Of a stretch of 64,000 nt of DNA, positions 28,048 through 36,201 are shown one piece after another. The DNA comes from Sphingopyxis italica (GTDB taxonomy: Bacteria > Pseudomonadota > Alphaproteobacteria > Sphingomonadales > Sphingomonadaceae). The notes below the pieces were generated by a model. The model ran no database searches and had not been told where the DNA came from. It saw only the letters and a list, made by a program, of their open reading frames with translations. Where the stretch lies: assembly GCF_011926545.1 (NCBI RefSeq), contig NZ_JAATIT010000002.1, forward strand, positions 248,001-312,000, read 5' to 3'. Numbering within the stretch: the first letter of the stretch is position 1; each line of letters starts with the position of its first letter. The translations under genes and the position numbers were made by a program.

Positions 28048-28545
28048 ATGTTGAAACAGATGCTTTTGATCGGTGCCGCCGCCGTGAGTTTTCCGGCGCT
28101 GGCCCAGACGACCCCGCCGGCTTCGGATCCGATGAATCCGCCGACGACGACCGAGCCGGCCCCGATGCCGGACACGACCAGCCCGGCGCCGGCACCTGAT
28201 ACGACGACGCCGGACACGACCAGTCCGGCCCCGACGCCCGATTCGTCAGCACCGCCGGCTGCAACCGAGCCCGCTCCTGCGGACGCAGCGGCGACGCCGA
28301 CCCAGATAGCGCAGATCGTCGAGCAGGAGTTCCCGACCTATGACGGGGACAAGAATGGCGATCTCAACGAAGCCGAATTCGGCGCGTGGATGAAAAAGCT
28401 GCGTGCCGCGACCGACCCTGCCGCCGATGTCGAATCGGCCGAGGTGACGAGCTGGATCGGTCAGGCTTTCGCATCGGCCGACGGCGACAAGTCGGGCGGT
28501 GTGAACAAGACCGAACTTACCGGTTTCCTGTCGCGCGGCGCCTAA
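28048..28545 (+). CDS. Secreted EF-hand calcium-binding protein
   Basis: The 165-residue protein has a signal peptide (LLIGAAAVSFPALAQ), a Pro/Thr-rich linker (about residues 22-85), and a C-terminal EF-hand pair. The loops are DGDKNGDLNEAEF and DGDKSGGVNKTEL, with Asp/Asn/Glu at the calcium-binding positions. It likely binds Ca2+ in the periplasm or outside the cell. A GGAG ribosome site lies seven bases before the ATG. It follows its shorter paralogue after 22 bp, so they are cotranscribed. Confidence 0.85.
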   Translation: MLKQMLLIGAAAVSFPALAQTTPPASDPMNPPTTTEPAPMPDTTSPAPAPDTTTPDTTSPAPTPDSSAPPAATEPAPADAAATPTQIAQIVEQEFPTYDGDKNGDLNEAEFGAWMKKLRAATDPAADVESAEVTSWIGQAFASADGDKSGGVNKTELTGFLSRGA

Positions 28546-28563
28546 AAGCGCCTCGCGGGGTGG

Positions 28564-28593
28564 TGCGGCCGTCGGAGCGATCCGGCGGCCGCA
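28564..28593. terminator. Hairpin between convergent genes
   Basis: TGCGGCCG (28564-28571) pairs with CGGCCGCA (28586-28593) and can extend inward. It lies between the convergent EF-hand and Rnk-like genes. No T-tract follows. Confidence 0.4.
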
Positions 28594-28600
28594 TCGCCGT

Positions 28601-29020
28601 TCATGCCGCGCGCACCGGCTGCTCGACCGCAACGATCGTCAGCCGGTGCTCGATGCCGCCGCGATCGGGCCAGTTGATCGACTGGCCGACGCTCAGCCCG
28701 ATCAGTCCCGCGCCGACCGGCGTCAGGATCGACATGCGCCCGTTGGCTATGTCGGCTTCGGCGGGATAGACGAGGCGCACCGTCCGCTCGGCGCCGCTTT
28801 TTTCGTCGATGAAGGTAACGCTCGATCCCATCGTAACGACGTCGGGGGGTATATCGGGGCGCTCGCAGATCGCGGCGCGGTCGATCTCGTCGAGCAGCAG
28901 TTCATAAAAGGAGATCGAATCGCGCTGTTGCTGCAGCGTGAGTTCGGTCAGCGCATCGGCTTCGCTGTCGATCATGCGGATCAGGGGCATCGCGGCCCCT
29001 TTCTTATTCTTCTTGGTCAT
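28601..29020 (-). CDS. Rnk-type GreA/GreB-family elongation factor
   Basis: The 139-residue protein has an N-terminal segment with SFYELLLDEIDRAAICERP and a C-terminal GreA/GreB FKBP-like domain (GSSVTFIDEKSGAERTVRLV, ILTPVGAGLIGLSVGQSI). This is the arrangement of Rnk, a regulator of nucleoside diphosphate kinase that binds RNA polymerase. The start could be the ATG at 29020 or the ATG ten codons later. It is convergent with the EF-hand genes. Confidence 0.83.
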   Translation of the reverse strand: MTKKNKKGAAMPLIRMIDSEADALTELTLQQQRDSISFYELLLDEIDRAAICERPDIPPDVVTMGSSVTFIDEKSGAERTVRLVYPAEADIANGRMSILTPVGAGLIGLSVGQSINWPDRGGIEHRLTIVAVEQPVRAA

Positions 29021-29225
29021 GGCGCGGACTTTCCGGAGGGCGCGCGGCGATTCGCCACGCGCGGCAATTTGGGACGGAAGGTGCCCCGGGCTCGGGGCGA
29101 TCGCGCCGGAACCCGGGGCTAAATGCCCGCGAGAAGCTGTCCCCCGTGAAAACGGAAGCGGAGAAGGCCGCGTCGAATCTGCATCAGATGATGATGTAGT
29201 CGGGGGCCGGGATAAGTCAAATGGG

Positions 29226-29903
29226 CTAGAGCAGCCCCATCGCCCGGAAGCTGCGATAATCGGACCCGCCGATGACGATATGGTCGTGGAGCGTAATCCC
29301 GAGCTTCGCCGCCGCTTCCGCAATATCTTTGGTGATCGCGATATCCTGCCGGCTCGGCTCGGGGCTGCCGCTTGGATGGTTATGGACGAGGATGAGCGCC
29401 GAGGCGCCGAGTTCGAGCGCGCGTTTGATCACCTCGCGCACATAGATGGCCGACTGGTCGATCGACCCCTCGCTCGCAAGTTCGTCGCGGATCAGCATGT
29501 TGCGCGAATTGAGATAGAGGATGCGGACGCGCTCGACGTCGATCGGCCCCATGTCGGCGCGCAGCCAGTCGAGCAGCGCGTCCCAGCTCGACAAGAGCGG
29601 CTTGTCGCGAAACTCGCCTTTCAAAAGGCGCAGGCTGGCGGCCTGGACGATCTTGAGCGCCGCAATGCCGGTGTCACCGAGCCCATCGACGCGCCGCAGC
29701 GATTCGGGGTCGGCGCTGACGAGTTGCGCCAGCGACCCGAATTCGCGCAGCAACGCCTTGGCGAGCGGCTTGGTGTCGCGGCGCGGAACCGCCAGCGCGA
29801 GCAGATATTCGACCAGCTCATAATCGGCGAGCCCCTCGGCGTCGTCGAGCAGGCGCGACCGCAGCCGCGCACGATGCCCAAGATGATCCGGTGTGTCCCC
29901 CAT
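29226..29903 (-). CDS. radC: RadC / JAB-domain protein
   Basis: The 225-residue protein has an N-terminal helix-hairpin-helix-like part (LADYELVEYLLALA, VDGLGDTGIAALKI) and the JAMM metal site: Glu in the preceding strand and HNHPSGSPEPSRQD. The family is conserved but its cellular role, once thought to be DNA repair, remains unclear. It is transcribed alone on the minus strand; the ~170 bp to ydbH hold no other gene. Confidence 0.92.
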   Translation of the reverse strand: MGDTPDHLGHRARLRSRLLDDAEGLADYELVEYLLALAVPRRDTKPLAKALLREFGSLAQLVSADPESLRRVDGLGDTGIAALKIVQAASLRLLKGEFRDKPLLSSWDALLDWLRADMGPIDVERVRILYLNSRNMLIRDELASEGSIDQSAIYVREVIKRALELGASALILVHNHPSGSPEPSRQDIAITKDIAEAAAKLGITLHDHIVIGGSDYRSFRAMGLL

Positions 29904-30072
29904 GCCGCGTCAATAACCGCCTTGTGAGGCGCACTCAACGGTCATAGAAAAAGGAAGATGGCGAACCGGATCAATTTCTTGCAGCGAAATATGATGTCCG
30001 GCGTTTCTGTCCTGCACGGGGTTCGGGTCGAGGGACGAGATTTTGCCGCCATGACGTCATCGGCCAACTCCT

Positions 30073-33000
30073 ATGACTGAAGCGGCGGACGGTGCGAAGC
30101 TGCGGTTCAAATATCGGACGCTGCTGTTCAAGAAGCGATGGCTGACCGCCGGCGCGGTGATCATCCTCGTCGCCGGGGTGTGGATCGCGCGCGAGCCGAT
30201 CGCCGACGAGTTCATCAACGACCAGCTCGACAGCCGCGGCGTCCCCGCGCGCTATACGATCGAGCGGATCGGCTTTCGCAGCGAGATATTGTCGAACATC
30301 GTCATCGGCGACCCGAAGCGGCCCGACCTGACGGCAAGGCGCGTCGAAATCCTGCTCGGCTATGGCTGGTCGGGGCCCTATGTGTCCGGGATCAACGCCG
30401 AGGGCGTCCGTCTCTATGGCCGCTTCGCGGACGGGCGCCTGTCGTTCGGCTCGCTCGACAGGTTTCGCGATCCGGAGAGCAAGGATCCCTTCGCCTTGCC
30501 CGATCTGTCGGTCGCGCTTCGCGATGCGCGGGCGCGGATCGAGACGCCGTGGGGCGACATCGGCGCGGCGCTCAATGGCGGCGGTAATCTGCGCCGCGAT
30601 TTCACCGGCAAGCTCGCGCTCGTCGCGCCGCGCGTCAAGGCGGCGGGATGCGATGGCGACGATGTCAGCTTCTATGGGACGGTCCTCGTCCGCGATGTCA
30701 GGCCGCAGTTGGTCGGTCCGCTGCGTGGGCGCTCGCTCCGCTGCGCTGATGGCAGTGTCAGCGCGGCGTCGCCGCAAGTCGCGCTCGACCTTTCGCTGTC
30801 GGAGGATCTGCGGAGTTGGAAAGGCAAGGCCGACGCCAGCATCGTGCGGCTGATCGCTGGCCCCGTCGCGGCGGACCGGATGGGGCTGCGCGCGAGCTTC
30901 GACGGCACCGCCTTGCTGACAAAGCTTGATGTCGATGCCGACATGGCGCGCCTGCGCGGCCCCGATTTCGCGGCCGAGACGGTGAATCTCGAGGCGAAGG
31001 GCAGCGTCGGCAGTGCGGCGCCGAAGTTCGACGGGCGCCTCGCTTTCGCCCGCGCGACCGGCAGCGCGGATTTGCGCCGCTCGCTCGCCGAAAGCGCCCG
31101 CGGGCTGGCGGGGATGCCGGTGGGGCCGCTGGCCGCGAAGGCGATGGCCGCGCTCGGCCGCGTGCTGGCCGATGCGAGCGGCAGCGCGGGTTTCGCGCTC
31201 GCGGGCGAGGGACCGACCGCACGCGTCGATCTGATCGCGCCCGAACTGACCAGCGCGAGCGGCGCCCACTTCACCGGCGGCGCGGAAAGCCGCATCGGCT
31301 ATCTCTATGGCGCGGACGAGCCCGCGGTGATTGCGACGGGACGCTGGAGCATCGGTGGGGGCGACCTGCCCTCGGGCACGCTGAGCATCGCTCGCAACGA
31401 GGATGGCCGGGTAACCGGGCTTGCCAGCTTCGAACCCTATAGCGCCGAAGGCGCGCGGCTGGCGCTCACCCCGGTGCGTTTTTCGGGCGGCGCCGGCGGC
31501 TTGCTCCGCTTCGCGACGACCGCGGCCTTGTCGGGGCCGCTCGCGGGCGGGCGGGTCGAGCGGCTGACGGTGCCGCTGAACGGCTTTCTCGCGCCCACAG
31601 GCGCACTCGCACTCGACGGCGGGTGCAGCCGTGTTGCCGCCGACCGGATCGAGGTCGGCGGATTCCGGCTCGGCCGCAGCGCGCTTGATCTGTGCAGCCG
31701 CCCGGGCGCGCCGTTGCTCAGCGCCGGACCCGATGGTCTGCGCGGCGATATTCGCATTCCGCGCATCGCCCTGCACGGTGCGAGCGGCGGTTCGCCGTTC
31801 AGCCTGACCAGCGGCCCGGCGAACATCGACCTGTCGGCGATGCGCTGGTCGCTCGCGCGCGCCGATGTGCGGCTGGGCGAGGGCGAAAGCGTGACGCGCT
31901 TCGCCGCCGAGCGCCTGAGCGGACAGGCGACGCCGCAGGGCATGGCGGGCGACCTTCGCGGCGCGAGCGGGAAGATCGGCGCGGTGCCGCTCGATATGAG
32001 CGAGATCGCCAGCAAATGGCGCTTCGCCGATGGCGCGCTGACGCTCGACGGCGGGCTCTTGCTCACCGACGCGGCGCCCGATCCGCGTTTCTTCCCGCTC
32101 GTCAGCAATGACGCGAACCTGCGTTTCGCCGACGGGATCATCGAGGCGAAAGCCGGCTTCAACGAACGGAAGACGGGTACGAAAATCCTCGACACGCTGA
32201 TCCGTCACCGGCTCGCCGACGGCAGCGGCTCGGCGGATATTACCGTCAAGGAACTGCGCTTCGGCGAGGCGTTCCAGCCCGACCAGCTCACCAGCCTCGC
32301 GCTCGGCGTCGTCGCCAACGTCCAGGGCTCGGTGGTCGGCGACGGGCGGATCGAGTGGACCGCCGACGGCGTCACCAGCCGCGGCACCTTCGCGACCGCC
32401 GACACCAGCCTCGCCGCCGCCTTCGGCCCGGTGACCGGGCTGACGACGACGCTGACCTTCGACGATCTGATCGGGCTCAAGTCGGCGCCGGGACAGATCG
32501 CCAAGATCGAGGAGATCAATCCCGGCATTCCCGTGATCGACGGCGAGATCGAATATCGGCTGCTCGGCGACAACCGCGTCCGCATCGAAGGCGGAAGCTG
32601 GCCCTTCGGCGGCGGCAAGCTGCTGCTCCATCCGACGACGCTCGATTTCAATGCAGACAAGGCGCGGCGGCTGTCGTTCGACATCGTCGGGGTCGACGCG
32701 GCGGTGTTCCTGCAGAATTTCGGTTTCGACAATATCAATGCGACCGGGGTGTTCGACGGGACGCTGCCGGTCGAATTCGACGGCCTCGGCGGGCGCATCG
32801 TCGGCGGGCGCATCGATTCGCGCGCCGGCGGGGGCACGCTGGCCTATGTCGGCGAATTGTCGAACCGCAATCTCGGCGTCATAGCCAATTTTGCCTTTGG
32901 CGCGCTGCGCAGCCTCAAATATGACGATCTGACGATCATCTTGAACGGGGACCTCGACGGCGAAATGGTGACCGACATCCGCTTTGGCGGCGTGGGGCAG

Positions 33001-33240
33001 GGCGAGGGCGCGACGCGCAATTTCCTGACCAACCAGGTCGCAAAACTGCCCTTGGTCTTCAATGTGAAGATCAAGGCACCGTTCCGCCAGCTCCTGACGT
33101 CGGCGAAGGGATTCTATGATCCGTCGCTGCTGGTCGAACAGAATCTGCCGGCCCTGATGCGGGCCCAGGAAGAAGCCGAAGCCGCCGCGAGGGGAGAAAC
33201 CGTCCCCGTTCAGCCACCAGAAAGCGAGCCTGTGCGATGA
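30073..33240 (+). CDS. ydbH: YdbH-like AsmA-family intermembrane phospholipid-transport protein
   Basis: The 1055-residue protein has a single N-terminal membrane helix (LTAGAVIILVAGVWIA) followed by an extended beta-rich periplasmic region, as in YdbH and other bridge-like AsmA proteins. The C-terminal part matches the YdbH family (LTFDDLIGLKSAPGQ, GGRIVGGRIDSRAGGGTLAYVGE). In E. coli YdbH works with YnbE, in parallel with TamB and YhdP, to move phospholipids to the outer membrane. The same three-gene order ydbH-ynbE-ydbL is present here, which supports the assignment. A larger antisense open frame covers this gene and is not considered real. Confidence 0.85.
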   Translation: MTEAADGAKLRFKYRTLLFKKRWLTAGAVIILVAGVWIAREPIADEFINDQLDSRGVPARYTIERIGFRSEILSNIVIGDPKRPDLTARRVEILLGYGWSGPYVSGINAEGVRLYGRFADGRLSFGSLDRFRDPESKDPFALPDLSVALRDARARIETPWGDIGAALNGGGNLRRDFTGKLALVAPRVKAAGCDGDDVSFYGTVLVRDVRPQLVGPLRGRSLRCADGSVSAASPQVALDLSLSEDLRSWKGKADASIVRLIAGPVAADRMGLRASFDGTALLTKLDVDADMARLRGPDFAAETVNLEAKGSVGSAAPKFDGRLAFARATGSADLRRSLAESARGLAGMPVGPLAAKAMAALGRVLADASGSAGFALAGEGPTARVDLIAPELTSASGAHFTGGAESRIGYLYGADEPAVIATGRWSIGGGDLPSGTLSIARNEDGRVTGLASFEPYSAEGARLALTPVRFSGGAGGLLRFATTAALSGPLAGGRVERLTVPLNGFLAPTGALALDGGCSRVAADRIEVGGFRLGRSALDLCSRPGAPLLSAGPDGLRGDIRIPRIALHGASGGSPFSLTSGPANIDLSAMRWSLARADVRLGEGESVTRFAAERLSGQATPQGMAGDLRGASGKIGAVPLDMSEIASKWRFADGALTLDGGLLLTDAAPDPRFFPLVSNDANLRFADGIIEAKAGFNERKTGTKILDTLIRHRLADGSGSADITVKELRFGEAFQPDQLTSLALGVVANVQGSVVGDGRIEWTADGVTSRGTFATADTSLAAAFGPVTGLTTTLTFDDLIGLKSAPGQIAKIEEINPGIPVIDGEIEYRLLGDNRVRIEGGSWPFGGGKLLLHPTTLDFNADKARRLSFDIVGVDAAVFLQNFGFDNINATGVFDGTLPVEFDGLGGRIVGGRIDSRAGGGTLAYVGELSNRNLGVIANFAFGALRSLKYDDLTIILNGDLDGEMVTDIRFGGVGQGEGATRNFLTNQVAKLPLVFNVKIKAPFRQLLTSAKGFYDPSLLVEQNLPALMRAQEEAEAAARGETVPVQPPESEPVR

Positions 33241-33464
33241 AGAGAAACAAGAGTGGAGCAAGGAGGCTGGCCATTGACGTCAGGCATGTTGCGGTGATGA
33301 TAGGCGCGCCGACCCTGATGGGGGCCCTTGCGGGCTGCGTGCAGATCGAAACGCCCGACAAGCCGATCGAGATCAACCTGAACATCAACATCCGGCAGGA
33401 AGTGGTGTACAGGCTGGATGGCGACGCCAAAAAGCTCATTGAGCAGAATAGCGAGATATTCTGA
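33237..33464 (+). CDS. ynbE: YnbE-like lipoprotein
   Basis: The 75-residue lipoprotein has lipobox LMGALAGCVQIETP and the YnbE core EINLNINIRQEVVYRLDGDA, ending NSEIF. In E. coli YnbE forms a beta-strand stack with YdbH to span the periplasm. Its ATG overlaps the ydbH stop as ATGA. The N-terminal stretch before the hydrophobic core (RRLAIDVRHVAVMIGA) is longer than usual. Confidence 0.85.
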   Translation: MKRNKSGARRLAIDVRHVAVMIGAPTLMGALAGCVQIETPDKPIEINLNINIRQEVVYRLDGDAKKLIEQNSEIF

Positions 33465-33880
33465 TGGGGAAGAATGTGATGCGTATGACGAAGTGGAAAC
33501 CGACCGGATGGGCGCTCGCGGCAGTTGCGGCGACCGCTGCCGTGGCTCTCGCCGTGCCGTCGGCGATGGCGCAGCGCGACCCGGCCTATGCCGCCGCGCG
33601 CGCCGCCGGACAGATCGGCGAGCAGCCCGACGGTTATCTGGGCTTCGCGACGACGCCGACCCCGGCGATCCGCGCGCTGGTGCAGGACCTCAATATCAAG
33701 CGGAAAGCGGCTTATACCGCGAGCGCGCAGTCGACCGGCAGCACCGTCGAGCAATTCGCCTTTACCAGCGGCTGCAACCTGATCGCGAAGACCAAGCCGG
33801 GCGAGAAATATCAGACGCCGGGCGGTGCATGGAAAACCCGCGACGCGAGCCCGCCCGAACGCGACGCGCGCTGCCCGTAA
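33464..33880 (+). CDS. ydbL: YdbL-like DUF1318 periplasmic protein
   Basis: The 138-residue secreted protein (signal ALAAVAATAAVALAVPSAMA) carries the DUF1318 pattern: AARAAGQIGEQPDGYLGF, IRALVQDLNIKRKAAYT, FAFTSGCNLIAKTKPGEKYQ. YdbL is proposed to help the YdbH-YnbE bridge assemble. The ATG shares its A with the TGA stop of ynbE. A strong intrinsic terminator follows. Confidence 0.86.
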   Translation: MGKNVMRMTKWKPTGWALAAVAATAAVALAVPSAMAQRDPAYAAARAAGQIGEQPDGYLGFATTPTPAIRALVQDLNIKRKAAYTASAQSTGSTVEQFAFTSGCNLIAKTKPGEKYQTPGGAWKTRDASPPERDARCP

Positions 33881-33918
33881 AATCCGCAACCGAATAATGG
33901 AGCCCGTCGGGCTCCCAT

Positions 33919-33953
33919 ATGCCGCCGCGCCCCTAAACGCGGCGGCATTTTTT
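33919..33953 (+). terminator. Intrinsic terminator of the ydbH-ynbE-ydbL operon
   Basis: A 10-bp perfect stem TGCCGCCGCG/CGCGGCGGCA (33920-33929 and 33938-33947) with an eight-base loop is followed by six T. It lies 40 bp after the ydbL stop. Confidence 0.88.
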
Positions 33954-33984
33954 CGACACTAGGCGCGGATGGCCTTGCCCGATT

Positions 33985-34064
33985 CCGTTCGTGTCGAGCG
34001 AAGTCGAGACATCCCTCGTCCGTGCAAGGCCTCACGGCATCTCGACTTCGCTCGATGCGAACGG
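33985..34064. repeat. Inverted repeat of the TCGAGCGAAGTCGAGA family
   Basis: Arms CGTTCGTGTCGAGCGAAGTCGAGA and the near-complement TCTCGACTTCGCTCGATGCGAACG face each other over ~80 bp between ydbL and the atp genes. The same core (GAGCGAAGTCGAGA) recurs at 36886. Together with a terminator and promoter it makes up this 345-bp gap. Confidence 0.7.
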
Positions 34065-34107
34065 GAAGAGGGATCGGCGGCGGCATTTTTGTGCGCAAGC
34101 AGAAGCA

Positions 34108-34136
34108 TTGACTTAATCGGGCGGCGTTCCTAAACG
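34108..34136 (+). promoter_or_regulatory. Candidate sigma70 promoter of the F0 ATP synthase operon
   Basis: TTGACT at 34108-34113 is followed after 17 bp by TAAACG at 34131-34136. The -35 is near consensus; the -10 is weak. It is the only good -35 in the gap before atpI. Confidence 0.4.
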
Positions 34137-34155
34137 GACCGCGCCTTAGGGGTCC

Positions 34156-34177
34156 CCCGAATTTTCGGGCCTTTTTT
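34156..34177 (+). terminator. Short hairpin with six-T tail in the atp leader
   Basis: CCCGA/TCGGG around ATTT (34156-34169) is followed by CC and six T (34172-34177). It lies about 50 bp before atpI. It may end upstream transcription or attenuate the operon. Confidence 0.45.
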
Positions 34178-34226
34178 CGCAGGCGGAATCGGGAGTTTCC
34201 GGTTCTGTTTCAGGAGGATGGCGCAA

Positions 34227-34556
34227 ATGACGGGGAATGGCAGCGATCCGGAACTTGGCTCTGAGGATTCGCGCCTGGTCTCGCTCGAAGAGCGATTGGA
34301 CCGGGCCGAAGCCGCAGAAGCAAGAAGGACCGCAGCGACCGCCGGACCGGAGACCGATGCGAATTACAAGCTCGGCAATCGCGTTCTGGCCGAGCTGCTG
34401 GGCGGGATCGGTGGCGGCGCGCTGGTCGGTTGGACGATCGACCATTTCGCCGGCACGGCGCCCTGGGGCCTGTTGGCGGTGCTGTTCCTTGGAATAGCCG
34501 TCGCCTTCAGGAATATATTTCGGATTGCGAATGTTCGGCCCAAAAAGCCGGACTGA
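34227..34556 (+). CDS. atpI: F0F1 ATP synthase assembly protein AtpI
   Basis: The 109-residue protein has a charged N-terminal coiled region (SLEERLDRAEAAEARR) and two membrane helices (VLAELLGGIGGGALVGWTIDHF and LLAVLFLGIAVAFRNIF), the AtpI pattern. AtpI helps the c-ring form. The ATG at 34227 has AGGAGG nine bases upstream, while the ATG at 34218 is too close to it. It heads the F0 operon. Confidence 0.86.
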   Translation: MTGNGSDPELGSEDSRLVSLEERLDRAEAAEARRTAATAGPETDANYKLGNRVLAELLGGIGGGALVGWTIDHFAGTAPWGLLAVLFLGIAVAFRNIFRIANVRPKKPD

Positions 34557-34579
34557 CAGGATTTTAGGCGAGGTATCGC

Positions 34580-35359
34580 GTGGCGGATCAAGGCAAAGTG
34601 GACCCGATGCACCAGTTCGAGGTGCAGAAGATGTTCGACATGTTCCATGTCGGCAATCATGAGGTTGCCTTTACCACCAGCGCGATGTGGATGGTGATCG
34701 CCGGCCTCTTGCTCTGGGTCTTTATGATCGGCGGGATGAAGCGCCAGCTCGTTCCCGGTCGCTGGCAGGTCGCCGTCGAGGGCTTCACCGGCTTCATTTC
34801 CAGCATGATGAACGCCAATATCGGCCCCGAAGGCCGCAAATATACGCCCTATGTCTTCTCGCTGTTCATGTTCATCCTGATGCTGAACGTGATCGGCCTC
34901 ATGCCCTTCGGCCTGTTCGGCCTGCATCCCTTCACCGTGACGAGCCACTTCGCGATCACCGGTTTTCTCGCGATCCTGAGCTTCTCGATCGTCCTGATCG
35001 TCGGTTTCTGGCGCCACGGCCTGCATTTCTTCTCGCTTTTCGTCCCGCACGGCACGCCCTGGTGGCTGCTGTGGCTGATCCCCGCGATCGAGCTCGTATC
35101 GTTCCTCGTCCGCCCGTTCAGCCTCGCTCTCCGACTGTTCGTCGCGATGACCGCCGGCCACGTGCTGATGAAGGTGTTCGCCTCGTTCATCATCGACGGC
35201 ATCGCTGCTGGCCCCGCGGTTGGCCTTGGCGTCGGGATCCCCAGCATGGCGCTGATGGTCGGGATCAGCGGGCTCGAATTGCTGGTCGCGGGTATTCAGG
35301 CCTATGTTTTCGCGCTGCTCACGTCGCTCTATCTGAACGACGCGATCAATCTGCACTGA
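34580..35359 (+). CDS. atpB: ATP synthase F0 subunit a
   Basis: The 259-residue membrane protein has several helices and the key LVRPFSLALRLFVAMTAGH motif with the essential Arg facing the c-ring. It forms the proton half-channels. It follows atpI by 23 bp and precedes atpE. Confidence 0.96.
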   Translation: MADQGKVDPMHQFEVQKMFDMFHVGNHEVAFTTSAMWMVIAGLLLWVFMIGGMKRQLVPGRWQVAVEGFTGFISSMMNANIGPEGRKYTPYVFSLFMFILMLNVIGLMPFGLFGLHPFTVTSHFAITGFLAILSFSIVLIVGFWRHGLHFFSLFVPHGTPWWLLWLIPAIELVSFLVRPFSLALRLFVAMTAGHVLMKVFASFIIDGIAAGPAVGLGVGIPSMALMVGISGLELLVAGIQAYVFALLTSLYLNDAINLH

Positions 35360-35401
35360 TATTTCAACTAGTTAATTAACGTTTTTCCCAAGGAGTATAA
35401 A

Positions 35402-35632
35402 ATGGACGTTCAAGCTGCTTCGCTCATCGGCGCCGGTCTGGCCGCCATCGGTGCCGGTATGGCCGCCATCGGTGTGGGCAACGTCTTCGGTAGCTTCCTC
35501 GAAAGCGCGCTGCGCAACCCCGCGGCCGCCGACGGCCAGCAGGGCCGCCTGTTCATCGGCTTCGCGGCCGCCGAGCTTCTCGGCCTGCTGTCGTTCCTGA
35601 TCGCGATCCTGCTGTACCTCAAGGCAGCCTGA
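35402..35632 (+). CDS. atpE: ATP synthase F0 subunit c
   Basis: The 76-residue hairpin protein has helix 1 with [17 protein letters not shown] and helix 2 with [21 protein letters not shown], where the Glu in AAAELLGL is the proton-carrying carboxylate. The loop RNPAADGQQ is typical. A clear AAGGAG ribosome site precedes the ATG in an AT-rich spacer. Confidence 0.97.
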   Translation: MDVQAASLIGAGLAAIGAGMAAIGVGNVFGSFLESALRNPAAADGQQGRLFIGFAAAELLGLLSFLIAILLYLKAA

Positions 35633-35640
35633 TTTCGTCT

Positions 35641-35679
35641 GCGGGGCTGGCTCGCTAAAAGTCGGCCCCGCGACTGCTT
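35641..35679 (+). promoter_or_regulatory. Hairpin and T-rich tract between atpE and atpF'
   Basis: GCGGGGC (35641-35647) pairs with GCCCCGC (35665-35671), followed by GACTGCTTTTCTTTT. This resembles a leaky terminator or a 3' stabiliser placed after the c-subunit gene. Confidence 0.45.
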
Positions 35680-35703
35680 TTCTTTTGTCGGTCGAGTATA
35701 TCC

Positions 35704-36201
35704 ATGCCTCAAATCAGCCAATTCGCTGAAAGCTGGTACGCCGCATCGCAGATTTTCTGGGTGCTGCTGACCTTTGGCTTCGTCTTTTTCGTCATCGGCC
35801 GCGGCATGCTGCCGAAGATCGAGGCGACGGTGGACGCGCGCGACCGCAAGGTGGCCGACGATCTGGCGGCGGCGAAAGCCGCCCATGCCGCGGCCGACGG
35901 CCTGGAAGAAAGCTACCGCCAGCAGAGCGACGCGAGCCGCGCCGCCGCGCAAAAGGCGGTGACCGACGCCAAGGACAAGGCGGCAAAAGACGCCGAAAAG
36001 CGTCTGGCCAAGGTCGATGCCGAACTCGCCGGCAAGCTGGCGGCGGCGGAATCCGAAATCGGCGCGGCGCGCACGTCGGCGATGGCGGAAATCGAGGCGG
36101 TCGCGGCCGAAGCGGCGGGCGACCTCGTCGCCAAGCTGTCGGGTGTGAAGATCGCCACGGCGGATGCCAAGGCGGCGGTGAAGGCGGTGCTCCATGGCTG
36201 A
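35704..36201 (+). CDS. atpF': ATP synthase F0 subunit b'
   Basis: The 165-residue protein has one N-terminal helix (IFWVLLTFGFVFFVIGRGML) followed by a long charged coiled coil. It is the first of two tandem b-type genes, as in alphaproteobacteria and cyanobacteria. It forms the peripheral stalk with subunit b. Its end overlaps the atpF start by 8 nt. Confidence 0.93.
   Translation: MPQISQFAESWYAASQIFWVLLTFGFVFFVIGRGMLPKIEATVDARDRKVADDLAAAKAAHAAADGLEESYRQQSDASRAAAQKAVTDAKDKAAKDAEKRLAKVDAELAGKLAAAESEIGAARTSAMAEIEAVAAEAAGDLVAKLSGVKIATADAKAAVKAVLHG

Noticed and set aside
29971..33261. A 1096-codon open frame on the minus strand, antisense to ydbH and longer than it
   Set aside because: It is His/Arg/Ala-rich without any domain, and the opposite frame encodes a recognised AsmA-like protein in a conserved three-gene operon. 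Long antisense frames are common in high-GC DNA.
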